A stretch of DNA of 34,986 bases from Clostridia bacterium (GTDB lineage Bacteria > Bacillota > Clostridia > Oscillospirales > CAG-272): the NCBI GenBank assembly GCA_017522125.1, contig JAFXAC010000048.1, positions 1-34,986 on the forward strand. The letters are read 5' to 3'. The notes under the pieces are model-generated. The model did not search any database. It saw only the letters and a list, made by a program, of their open reading frames with translations, and was not told the DNA's origin. Both the position numbers and the translations under genes were made by a program. Positions within the stretch are counted from its first letter, which is position 1. Each line of letters opens with the position of its first letter. Positions 23,432 to 31,442 of this stretch are shown here, piece after piece.

Positions 23432-24853
23432 TTAAAAACGCCAATAAAGGAAGGGGTTGTTAGATGACGAGGTTGCTACAAGCACTGCGGTATTTACGAA
23501 AAGCAGAACCAATGACACTGCCGTAGCGCCGAGAATAGCAAGACCTTGCTGATTTTGTGTAGCTTTTTCAAGCTTTGACTTGATAAAGGGAACGATCGGG
23601 AAGCAGGCAAGCACGGAGATAGCAAAAATGAAAACGTATTTCATAAAAATATCGTTAGTTTCGCTGCTTGTAAACGCATTGCCGTTTGCTCCGACGATGT
23701 TCTTAAAGAAATTGCCGAGGTCCGACATATTTTCAAATTTGAAAATACCAAAGCCTATTATTATTACCAGCTTATTGTAGATATGCATAATGACGGTCGG
23801 CACTTTTTTAAGGCGCTTTTTACCGATCTTCGTTTCGATAAAGAGGAATACTCCAAAGTAAAGTCCCCAAAGCACGAAGTTCCAGCTTGCGCCGTGCCAA
23901 AGTCCCGTTGTAAACCAAACGAGGAAGAGCGAAAGCACCTGACGTCTTTTGCCAAAGAGCGGAACGTAAAGCAGGTAATCTCTGAAAAAGCTACCGAGCG
24001 AGATGTGCCATCTCTGCCAAAACTCCGCTATGGAACGGCACATAAACGGATGGCGGAAGTTCTCGTCAAAGTGGAAGCCGAACATTCTTCCCATACCTAT
24101 CGCCATATCCGAGTAGCCGGAAAAATCGAAATACACGTACATCGAATATGCGATAACGCCAAGCCACGTTCCGAGAACCGTAGCCTGCGTCAGATCGTTG
24201 CCGAAAAATTCACCGACGACGAGATTCAGGCTATTCGCCAAAAGGACCTTTTTGGAAAGTCCGAAGATAAGACGCGTAGCACCTGCGGCAAAGTCGCTGA
24301 TGGTCGTAGTGCGCTCGTCTATCTCGGCGGCAATAGTGGAGTATCTTACTATCGGGCCTGCCACGAGCTGTGGGAACAGAGATATGTAAAGAAGGAGCTT
24401 GTGGAACTTCGTCTGCACGTTCACCTTCTCCCAATAAACGTCAATAACGTAGGAGATTATCTGGAAGGTATAAAAGCTGATACCGAGCGGCAGGGATATT
24501 CCCGAAGGAGAGATGGAAAGCCCCGTTATGCCGTTGATATTATCTATAATGAAGTCGGTATACTTAAATACCCCAAGCATTCCTATATCGTAAAACAGAG
24601 CAAATGCAAGCGCGAGCTTTGCCGCACGTTCTCCGCGCTTGAAGTCGATTATCCTTGCAAGCAGGAAGTTTATCACTACACTGGCAAGAAGCAATAAGAT
24701 CATAAGCGGCTCGCCAAACGAGTAAAACAAAAGCGAAAATACTATCAGCACAACGTTTTTATGCTCGACCTTTTTTGCCATCATATAGATAGCTACACAG
24801 ATCGGTAAAAAGCAGTATAAAAAGAAAATATCGGCAAAAAACAACTCTATCAC
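23432..24853 (-). CDS. MBOAT-family membrane-bound O-acyltransferase (AlgI/DltB-like)
   Basis: This 473-residue multi-pass protein has about 10-12 hydrophobic helices. The MBOAT signature is complete: PQLVAGPIVR (161-170), YFDFSGYSDMAIGMGRMFGF (241-260), FWQRWHISLGSFFRDYL, and the catalytic-type His320 in TTGLWHGASWNF. It moves acyl groups across the membrane for O-acylation of exported polymers, as AlgI does with acetyl and DltB does with D-alanine from a carrier protein. The reading frame opens at GTG 24853. SD-like AGGTGAT overlaps that codon and lies 8 nt (from GAGG) before a TTG at 24844, so translation may start at the TTG, three codons later. It is the first gene of the operon. Confidence 0.93.
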   Translation of the reverse strand: MIELFFADIFFLYCFLPICVAIYMMAKKVEHKNVVLIVFSLLFYSFGEPLMILLLLASVVINFLLARIIDFKRGERAAKLALAFALFYDIGMLGVFKYTDFIIDNINGITGLSISPSGISLPLGISFYTFQIISYVIDVYWEKVNVQTKFHKLLLYISLFPQLVAGPIVRYSTIAAEIDERTTTISDFAAGATRLIFGLSKKVLLANSLNLVVGEFFGNDLTQATVLGTWLGVIAYSMYVYFDFSGYSDMAIGMGRMFGFHFDENFRHPFMCRSIAEFWQRWHISLGSFFRDYLLYVPLFGKRRQVLSLFLVWFTTGLWHGASWNFVLWGLYFGVFLFIETKIGKKRLKKVPTVIMHIYNKLVIIIGFGIFKFENMSDLGNFFKNIVGANGNAFTSSETNDIFMKYVFIFAISVLACFPIVPFIKSKLEKATQNQQGLAILGATAVSLVLLFVNTAVLVATSSSNNPFLYWRF

Positions 24854-24896
24854 CTCTATGGATAAGTCCCGCGGGAAATTATAAACATACTATTTT

Positions 24897-24925
24897 ATTA
24901 TAGTATATTATTTATAATTAGTCAA
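24897..24925 (-). promoter_or_regulatory. Promoter of the MBOAT-DHHW-FkbH-ACP operon
   Basis: On the minus strand TTGACT (24925-24920) and TATAAT (24902-24897) are separated by 17 bp. The leader to the MBOAT start is about 40 nt. The flanks are strongly AT-rich. Confidence 0.87.
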
Positions 24926-24944
24926 TAGAAATCGACTTTTTTCT

Positions 24945-24979
24945 ACAAAAAAGCGGCGCGAGGGTTTTCCTCGCGCCGC
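24945..24979 (-). terminator. Terminator of pncB
   Basis: On the minus strand a perfect 11-bp stem (GCGGCGCGAGG and its complement, loop of 5 nt) is followed by a TTTTTTG run. It lies 8 nt beyond the pncB stop codon. Confidence 0.92.
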
Positions 24980-24987
24980 ACTTATAG

Positions 24988-26442
24988 TCAGGTTTTATTT
25001 CTGAGCTTTCGGAGCATATCGTTTTTGATATTCCAAAGCTTCTCGGAAAGGTCAACGTAGTAGTTATGGGGATTTTCCCAACGAAGCACCTCGTCCCACA
25101 TCGAATCAAGCTGCTCGGCACAGCGACGGCGTGACTCGCTGATGTCGGGAACGGTGTACACCTGCTTTCCGCCGACAAATATCGGCTCAAGAAGCGGCAC
25201 TGCCTTTACGTTTTCAAGCACCTTGCGCTTCCAGGTATAGATGGGGTCGAATATCTCGATAGCACCGCTGTCGTCTATCTCCTCATTGTGAAGGCAGATA
25301 AGGTCAGCCTCTGCCTTACCGTTTTCACGGTTGTAGAGTCTGTATACCTTTTTGAAGTGGGGGGTAGTTATCTTCGCAGTATTCTCGCTTATCTTTATCT
25401 TGGGAATTATATTACCGTCGGCATCCTCGATAGCGCAGAGCTTATAAACTCCGCCGAAAACGGGCGAGGACTTTGAGGTTATAAGGCGCTCGCCTACGCC
25501 AAACGCGTCAACGCACGCGCCCTGACGGATAATGTCGCGAATTATCTTTTCATCAAGAGAGTTAGAAACGACTATCTTGCAGTAATCAAGACCTGCCGCA
25601 TCAAGCATCTTTCTCGCCTTTTTGGTGATATAGGTGATGTCGCCCGAGTCCAGTCGGATACCGCATTTTTTGATGCCGAGAGGCTCAAGTATCTCCTTGA
25701 AAACGCGAATGGCGTTGGGGATACCCGACTCAAGCGCGTTGTAGGTATCAACGAGGAGCGTTGCGTTATTTGGGTATAGCTCGCAATAGGTCCTAAAGGC
25801 GGTATACTCATCGGGGAACATCTGCACCCAGGAATGCGCCATAGTACCCGTTGCGGGAACGCCGTAGTACTCGTCCGTTATCGTGCAAGCAGTACCCGCA
25901 CAGCCGCCGATATACGCCGCCCTTGCGCCGAGTATCGCGCCGTCCGCGCCCTGTGCGCGTCTTGAGCCGAACTCGCTTATAGGTCTGCCCTCCGCCGCGC
26001 GAACTATCCTTGTGCTCTTGGTCGCTATGCAGGATTGGTGATTGAACTGAAGCAGAACGTACGTTTCGATAAACTGCGCCTGCGGAGCCTTAGCTCTTAC
26101 GGTGATAAGCGGCTCACCGGGGAAGATCACCGTTCCCTCGGGAACAGCCCAAACGTCACCGTCGAAGCGAAAATCCGCAAGATACGCGAGAAAATCCTCG
26201 TCAAAGAGGTTCTTGGAGCGCAAAAATTCAATATCACGCTCGGTGAAATGAAGATCGTTTATATATGATATGATCTGCTCAAGCCCTGCCGCGACGGCAT
26301 ATCCGCCGCCGTCGGGATTAGAACGGAAGAATACGTCAAAATAAGTATAGGTATCCCTAAGACCGCATTTGAAATATCCGTTCGCCATAGTCAGCTCGTA
26401 AAAATCACAGAGCATAGTAAGGTTTCTTTCAATGTCCTTCAT
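24988..26442 (-). CDS. pncB: Nicotinate phosphoribosyltransferase
   Basis: The 484-residue enzyme joins nicotinate and PRPP with ATP hydrolysis to give nicotinate mononucleotide, the entry step of NAD salvage (Preiss-Handler pathway). The N-terminus DFYELTMANGYF is the family opening. Later motifs include ISEFGSRRAQG (about 157-167), TGTMAHSWVQMF, LLVDTYNA and GIRLDSGDI, which form the phosphate and PRPP sites. FGVGERLITS comes after these. The family length is about 480 residues. It begins with an ATG one base after the TGA of the preceding secreted-protein gene, with GAAGGG as ribosome binding site. The two are probably cotranscribed. A terminator closes the unit. Confidence 0.95.
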   Translation of the reverse strand: MKDIERNLTMLCDFYELTMANGYFKCGLRDTYTYFDVFFRSNPDGGGYAVAAGLEQIISYINDLHFTERDIEFLRSKNLFDEDFLAYLADFRFDGDVWAVPEGTVIFPGEPLITVRAKAPQAQFIETYVLLQFNHQSCIATKSTRIVRAAEGRPISEFGSRRAQGADGAILGARAAYIGGCAGTACTITDEYYGVPATGTMAHSWVQMFPDEYTAFRTYCELYPNNATLLVDTYNALESGIPNAIRVFKEILEPLGIKKCGIRLDSGDITYITKKARKMLDAAGLDYCKIVVSNSLDEKIIRDIIRQGACVDAFGVGERLITSKSSPVFGGVYKLCAIEDADGNIIPKIKISENTAKITTPHFKKVYRLYNRENGKAEADLICLHNEEIDDSGAIEIFDPIYTWKRKVLENVKAVPLLEPIFVGGKQVYTVPDISESRRRCAEQLDSMWDEVLRWENPHNYYVDLSEKLWNIKNDMLRKLRNKT

Positions 26443-26443
26443 A

Positions 26444-28873
26444 TCAATTTCCCTTCTTTGTCGAAGTGTTGTTTTTTCGTTTTTTGTCCGCAGACATAGT
26501 AAGCACTACGGTAAGCAGACTTGCCGCCGCCAGCACCACTACCGCGGTGACTGTCCTGCCGAGCGCCGCGCCATCCTTGCTGTCGTTAAGAAGGTCGTCA
26601 CGCGCGGCATCAAGCACAGCCGACAGCTCCGACGAGCTGTATTTCATACTGTTGAGCGACACCCTGTAAAGCTGAAGCTCGTAATCGCCCTCGCCCGTAA
26701 CGCGCTTCGCGCACAAGCGCATCGAGTCGACCGTGGTATCGGTGGAAATTTCCGACGTGTCTATCGTAAGCACGGCGCGCTCGCCGCCCCTTACGGTGGT
26801 TTTGGCTTCAACGCTTTCCTTATCGGTATAGAGCTTTATCATAATTTCAAATATCTCATTCTGCTCGCCCGGGCAGGTAAGGTCGAACGAAATACTGTCG
26901 CAATAAAGCGCGAGATTGGAGCTTGCGCCGATGTAGCCGATGTCGGCATACTCGCCCGCGTTAGCGGAAAGCAGGCTTGCCTTTAGGTATTTTCCGCTTC
27001 CGCCCGTTACGCTTTTAAGCGACGAGCAGTTAAAGCCGCCGTACCAGCCGTCCGTTCCGCTTTGGGCCGTGAAATCCCATATATTTACGCTTCCCTTGCA
27101 CTTCACTTCCCCACTCGTTATCGGCGGCTCGATGACCTCGCGGTAGATGCCCGTGGTGCTTTTAACGCCGAAAATGATATCCGACCAGCTTCCAACGCCG
27201 AAAACGGAAAGCGAGTGTGAGGTTTCCTTGATCGACGATTTGGTGTCGATATACTTGAAAAGGTGCGATATCCTCGATATACCGTAGCCTCCCACGTCCT
27301 CAAATGAAACGATGAACGCCGACGCTCCCGCCGCCGCAAGGCTCATATATCCGTAGGAATAACCCACGCTGAGCGCTGTATCTACCGTGTTTTCGTCGGG
27401 ATACCAGCACCAGAAATACTCCTTGCAGACCGCGTCGCACTTAGCGCTTATGCGGTCAAGCGCGTCAAGGAATATGCTTGTGCCGTCTGCACAGAAATAC
27501 GGTGCGCCGTCGGGGGTGGGCGTAGGCCGAGCCTGCGTTTGCTCCTCGGTGCTATCGGGCGAGGTAGTGATTTCAGGCGAGGTAGTTGCTTCGGGTGAGG
27601 CGGTGGTTTCGGGTGCAAGCGTCGTTTCGGGGGACGAAACCGTTTCGTCAGGCACGCTCGTTTCGGGCGTGGCGGTGACTTCGCCGTCAGGCGTCAGAGT
27701 TTCCTCGGGCGCAGGGGTGGTGAAATCCGCATCTATATCGCCCGTGTCCTCGACGTAAAAATAATCGTCGTAAAGTCCGTACGGGTTGTGCGTGCTTTCA
27801 GCCATTAGCGCAATACGCAAGGTAGTACGCTCCGACAGATACTCGCCGACCTTCGTCACAAAGCTCTGAAAATCAGGCTCACCTGCCGACATTTTATCGG
27901 TTACGGGAAGTATCAGCGCGACAGAGCCGCCTGCGGCATCGTATGCCGCCGCGCCCGCGACCGTAAAGGCGGACGAGATCATTCTGCAATATCCGTCACC
28001 CACGTCGGTGCTGTAATTATATTTCAAGGGCTCGTTGAGTCCCCTGCCTATTATGAGTCCGCTTACCTTGCCGTCCGCGCCGCCGCCGTATCTGTCACAA
28101 AGGAAATATACGTGAGCGTAAAGAGATATCAGAGCGCTGTCGCTGCGCAAATATATGCTTTTATACATAGCAGGTACGCTATTATCCACCGAAAACTCGG
28201 TGGGTGCGCCGTCGCTCGGCAAAAGAAGCCTGAGATACACGTTTGCGCCTGCGGCGCAGTATGAGCGAACAGCCTTATCAAGACTGTCTATGTACGCGCG
28301 GTCAAAATAGAACATCTCGCCGTCAACGGTATAAAAATATCCGTTTCGGCTTTCGCTTTTCAGCTTATCAAGCTCAACGTCCACCACCGCCGTTGACGCG
28401 TCGGAATTGACCGCCGTGACATGGTCCTTCGTGTTTACGCCCTTGAAGCCGTCGACAAGGGGGGCGGAGCTTTCGCAATCCGCGTATTTCGGCGGTGCAA
28501 CGAGGAGCGTTTCGCCGCGGTTTTGCAGGGCTACGACGTACATCGAAAGTCTATCCGCGACGTTATCGCAAGAAAGCTTGAACTCAAAGCGCATGGAGAG
28601 CGCCGCCCTTGCTATCGGAGCCCCCTCCTTTACCGCAGACGTGGTAGTTTCCCACGGGCGCATACGGTAAAGCACAAGCTCGCCGTCCCTGTATTGCGTT
28701 GCGACCTTATGCTCAACAGTTCCGCTAATCGTCAGCGTACCGTTCTCATCGAGCTTGCATTGGTATACGCTTCCCGCGTATTCCGATGCGGCGTGCGAGG
28801 AAAAGCAAGGAATGAGCGCAATCATAATCACCGCCGCGAGAAGCAGCGATATCACTTTTCGTATTTTTTTCAC
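26444..28873 (-). CDS. Large secreted, membrane-anchored protein (DUF5722/glycosidase-like, tentative)
   Basis: The product is 809 residues, starting at the GTG at 28873 because AGGAGG (28886-28881) lies exactly 7 nt upstream. The ATG at 28879 is only 1 nt from that motif, and the TTG at 28891 lies upstream of it. A signal peptide (about 1-29) precedes a beta-rich N-terminal domain. A region with HVYFLCDRYGG, GKVSGLIIGRGLNEP and later LRIALMAES resembles the TIM-barrel DUF5722 family. A PETT/Thr-rich linker is at about 390-455. A second half has catalytic-looking FWCWYPDE, a jelly-roll-like C-terminal domain and a final TM helix with a basic tail (about 770-805). The family assignment is tentative. 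It is cotranscribed with pncB. Confidence 0.75.
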   Translation of the reverse strand: MKKIRKVISLLLAAVIMIALIPCFSSHAASEYAGSVYQCKLDENGTLTISGTVEHKVATQYRDGELVLYRMRPWETTTSAVKEGAPIARAALSMRFEFKLSCDNVADRLSMYVVALQNRGETLLVAPPKYADCESSAPLVDGFKGVNTKDHVTAVNSDASTAVVDVELDKLKSESRNGYFYTVDGEMFYFDRAYIDSLDKAVRSYCAAGANVYLRLLLPSDGAPTEFSVDNSVPAMYKSIYLRSDSALISLYAHVYFLCDRYGGGADGKVSGLIIGRGLNEPLKYNYSTDVGDGYCRMISSAFTVAGAAAYDAAGGSVALILPVTDKMSAGEPDFQSFVTKVGEYLSERTTLRIALMAESTHNPYGLYDDYFYVEDTGDIDADFTTPAPEETLTPDGEVTATPETSVPDETVSSPETTLAPETTASPEATTSPEITTSPDSTEEQTQARPTPTPDGAPYFCADGTSIFLDALDRISAKCDAVCKEYFWCWYPDENTVDTALSVGYSYGYMSLAAAGASAFIVSFEDVGGYGISRISHLFKYIDTKSSIKETSHSLSVFGVGSWSDIIFGVKSTTGIYREVIEPPITSGEVKCKGSVNIWDFTAQSGTDGWYGGFNCSSLKSVTGGSGKYLKASLLSANAGEYADIGYIGASSNLALYCDSISFDLTCPGEQNEIFEIMIKLYTDKESVEAKTTVRGGERAVLTIDTSEISTDTTVDSMRLCAKRVTGEGDYELQLYRVSLNSMKYSSSELSAVLDAARDDLLNDSKDGAALGRTVTAVVVLAAASLLTVVLTMSADKKRKNNTSTKKGN

Positions 28874-28907
28874 GTTCATACCTCCTTGCAAAAAGTTATA
28901 CTTTATT

Positions 28908-28916
28908 ATTATATCA
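28908..28916 (-). promoter_or_regulatory. Extended -10 element of the secreted-protein/pncB operon
   Basis: On the minus strand TGATATAAT occupies 28916-28908, about 35 nt before the GTG start. A good -35 is not seen at 17 bp, so an extended -10 promoter is the most likely type. Confidence 0.5.
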
Positions 28917-29037
28917 CATTTTTAGCACATAAAAAAGTATTTTTAATAAAAATACGCGCTATTTTTGCGTTTTTTTGCAGTTCCATCACGCAAGCTGCCT
29001 TTTAAAAACAAAATTAACAATAATTTTATATTAGATA

Positions 29038-29066
29038 TGGACAAAACTAAAATATTGTGATAAAAT
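29038..29066 (+). promoter_or_regulatory. Promoter of the MBL-gltX operon
   Basis: TGGACA (29038-29043) and TAAAAT (29061-29066) are spaced by 17 bp with an extended -10 TGA. It is divergent from the secreted-protein promoter across an AT-rich spacer of about 230 bp. Confidence 0.7.
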
Positions 29067-29104
29067 ATATTGATTATACTCTGTTTACGAAAGGCTTTCC
29101 TGTT

Positions 29105-29722
29105 ATGAAGGTCATTACACTTACGGGCGTTGGGCACGAGGCCAACACCTACGTTTTAATATCGGGCGGCTCGGCGGCAGTGGTAGACCCCGCGGTTTCC
29201 GAGGAGCGAGTGCTTTCCGTGCTTGAAAGGGAAAACGCCACGCTCAATGCCATCTTGCTTACGCACGCGCACGCAGACCACACCCTGACGCTTGGAGCGA
29301 TACGCGTAAGGTCGAGCGCACCGCTTATGGTCGGCGCGGACGATGCCGAGCTTCTCGCTTCACCGCACCTCAATCTCTCTCCCTACATCGTCGGACGCGC
29401 GGAAACGTTTGATAGCGCGGAGCGTCTGCTTTGCGAGGGCGACGAGGTAGCCGTCGGCGACGAGAGTCTAACGGTATTGCACCTGCCGGGGCACACGCGA
29501 GGCTCCGTGGCGTTTCTGTGGAAAAACGCCCTCATCTGCGGCGACACGGTATTTGCCGAGGGATTCGGACGGTACGACCTTCCGGGCGGAAATCCCGTAA
29601 CGCTGAAAAGCTCGCTGAAGCGGCTTTCCGAGCTTGACGGTGAGATCATGCTCTTCCCGGGTCACGGCGAGGCATGCAGGATAAAAAACGCGCAAGCACT
29701 AAAAAGAATGAAAAATTATTAA
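29105..29722 (+). CDS. MBL-fold metallo-hydrolase
   Basis: The 205-residue metallo-beta-lactamase-fold hydrolase resembles small glyoxalase-II-like proteins. The zinc motif THAHADHT starts at about residue 54, with later ligands in LPGHTRGSV, CGDTVF and FPGHGE. The protein starts at ATG 29105 (GAAAGG 9 nt upstream), not at the GTG 48 nt earlier, which has no ribosome binding site and lies within the promoter's -10 region. It is the first gene of a unit that continues into gltX 16 nt downstream. The substrate is unknown; hydrolysis of a thioester or related small molecule is typical for the group. Confidence 0.9.
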   Translation: MKVITLTGVGHEANTYVLISGGSAAVVDPAVSEERVLSVLERENATLNAILLTHAHADHTLTLGAIRVRSSAPLMVGADDAELLASPHLNLSPYIVGRAETFDSAERLLCEGDEVAVGDESLTVLHLPGHTRGSVAFLWKNALICGDTVFAEGFGRYDLPGGNPVTLKSSLKRLSELDGEIMLFPGHGEACRIKNAQALKRMKNY

Positions 29723-29738
29723 AGGAAAAGGATACATT

Positions 29739-31427
29739 ATGGACTACAAGCATTTAGCAAACCTGCTCTTCCCCGACGTGACTACCACGCCCGAGGAGCT
29801 TGAGGAAAGATACCCCCAGCGCGATCTCCCCGAGAGCGCAAAGGTAACGAGATTTGCCCCCAGCCCCACGGGCTACGTTCACCTCGGCGGCGTTTATCAG
29901 ACGATGGTAGGCGAGCGTCTGGCACATCAGTCGGGCGGAGTTTTCTTCCTTCGCATTGAGGACACAGACGCGAAGCGCGAGATCCCGGGCGCGGCGCAAA
30001 ACCTTATAAACACCCTTGAGCGCTACGGAATAAAATTCGACGAGGGTGCGACCGTTGACGAAAACGGCAATATCGTTGACAACGGTGCGTACGGCCCTTA
30101 CAAGCAGAGCGAGCGTGCCGCGATATATCACGTCTACGCAAAGAAGCTCGTTGAGGAGGGCAAGGCATACCCCTGCTTCACCACCGACGAGGAGCTTCAA
30201 GCACTTGAAGCCGTTGACAAAAAGGCGGAGGTCAAGGCTAAGGAGTGGAGCGACGACGCAAACGCCGAGCAAAAGGCGGCGCAGATGAAGATGCGTCAGT
30301 TTACCATAGAGGACGTTGAGCGCAATCTTGCCGAGGGCAATAAATTCGTCCTTCGCATACTTGCCGACGGCGACCCAGAGAAGAAAACTCCCTTCGGTGA
30401 CCTTGTAAAGGGCAAGCTTGAAATTCCCGAAAACGACGAGGATTTCGTGCTTCTTAAGAGCGACGGCATTCCCACCTACCACTTTGCACACGCGGTGGAC
30501 GACCACCTGATGCGCACCACTCACGTTATTCGCGGCGAGGAGTGGCTGCCGAGCGTTGCAAAGCACATTATGCTGTTCCGCTACCTCGGATTTAAGCTCC
30601 CTAAGTATCTGCACACGGCGCAGATAATGCAGCTTGACGAAAACGGAAACAAGAAAAAGCTCTCCAAGCGCGACCTTGGCGCAAATATGAGCGATTATTC
30701 CCGTCTTGGCTACGCGCCCGCCGCAGTTGCCGAATACCTGCTTACCGTTCTTAACTCGAACTTCGAGGAGTGGCGACTTGCAAACTCCGACAAGCCCTAC
30801 ACCGATTTCAAATTCAACATCAACAAGATGAGCGTTTCGGGCTGTCTTTTTGACATCGTAAAGCTTGGCGACGTTTCAAAAAACGTGCTTTCCAAGATGA
30901 GCGCGGACGAGGTCTACACGCTCCTGCTCGATTGGGCAAAGGAATACGATACCGATTTTGCCGAAAAGCTCTCCGCCGACGCGGACTACGCAAAGGCTAT
31001 CCTCTCCATCGGCAGAGGCGGCAAGAAGCCCCGCAAGGACTTTGGCAGATTTGACGAGGTCAAGGCGTTTATCGGCTTCTTCTATGACGATTACTTCACC
31101 GTCACCGACGAGATCCCCGACTCCTATGACCGTGCCGATATCAAGGCGGCACTTGAAAAGTTTGCGGCGACGCTTGATATGAACGACGATTCAAACGCTT
31201 GGTTTGAGAAGATAAAGGCTATCGCAAGCGAGCTTGGCTACGCCACGGATATGAAGCAATACAAGGCAACGCCCGAGGCATTCCGCGGAAGCGTTGCGGA
31301 CGTGAGCATGTTCATCCGCGTTGCTATCACGGGCAGAATGAACGCGCCCGACCTCTTTACCGTTATCGGCATTATCGGCTACGACCGCACGGTCGAAAGA
31401 GTTAAAAATTTTGCAAGTTCCCTTTGA
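29739..31427 (+). CDS. gltX: Glutamate--tRNA ligase
   Basis: The 562-residue class I synthetase charges tRNA-Glu (or also tRNA-Gln in lineages without GlnRS). The HIGH-type motif is APSPTGYVHLGG (40-51), and the KMSKS-type loop is KKKLSKRD (305-312). The body between them (IEDTDAKRE, FAHAVDDHLM, THVIRGEEWL) is typical. The protein is longer than the usual 480 residues, with an N-terminal extension of about 30 residues and insertions around 150-200, as in some Clostridia. The ribosome binding site is AGGAAAAGGA. The next gene starts 15 nt downstream, so a cotranscribed synthetase pair is likely. Confidence 0.95.
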   Translation: MDYKHLANLLFPDVTTTPEELEERYPQRDLPESAKVTRFAPSPTGYVHLGGVYQTMVGERLAHQSGGVFFLRIEDTDAKREIPGAAQNLINTLERYGIKFDEGATVDENGNIVDNGAYGPYKQSERAAIYHVYAKKLVEEGKAYPCFTTDEELQALEAVDKKAEVKAKEWSDDANAEQKAAQMKMRQFTIEDVERNLAEGNKFVLRILADGDPEKKTPFGDLVKGKLEIPENDEDFVLLKSDGIPTYHFAHAVDDHLMRTTHVIRGEEWLPSVAKHIMLFRYLGFKLPKYLHTAQIMQLDENGNKKKLSKRDLGANMSDYSRLGYAPAAVAEYLLTVLNSNFEEWRLANSDKPYTDFKFNINKMSVSGCLFDIVKLGDVSKNVLSKMSADEVYTLLLDWAKEYDTDFAEKLSADADYAKAILSIGRGGKKPRKDFGRFDEVKAFIGFFYDDYFTVTDEIPDSYDRADIKAALEKFAATLDMNDDSNAWFEKIKAIASELGYATDMKQYKATPEAFRGSVADVSMFIRVAITGRMNAPDLFTVIGIIGYDRTVERVKNFASSL

Positions 31428-31442
31428 CAGAGGTGATATAAA

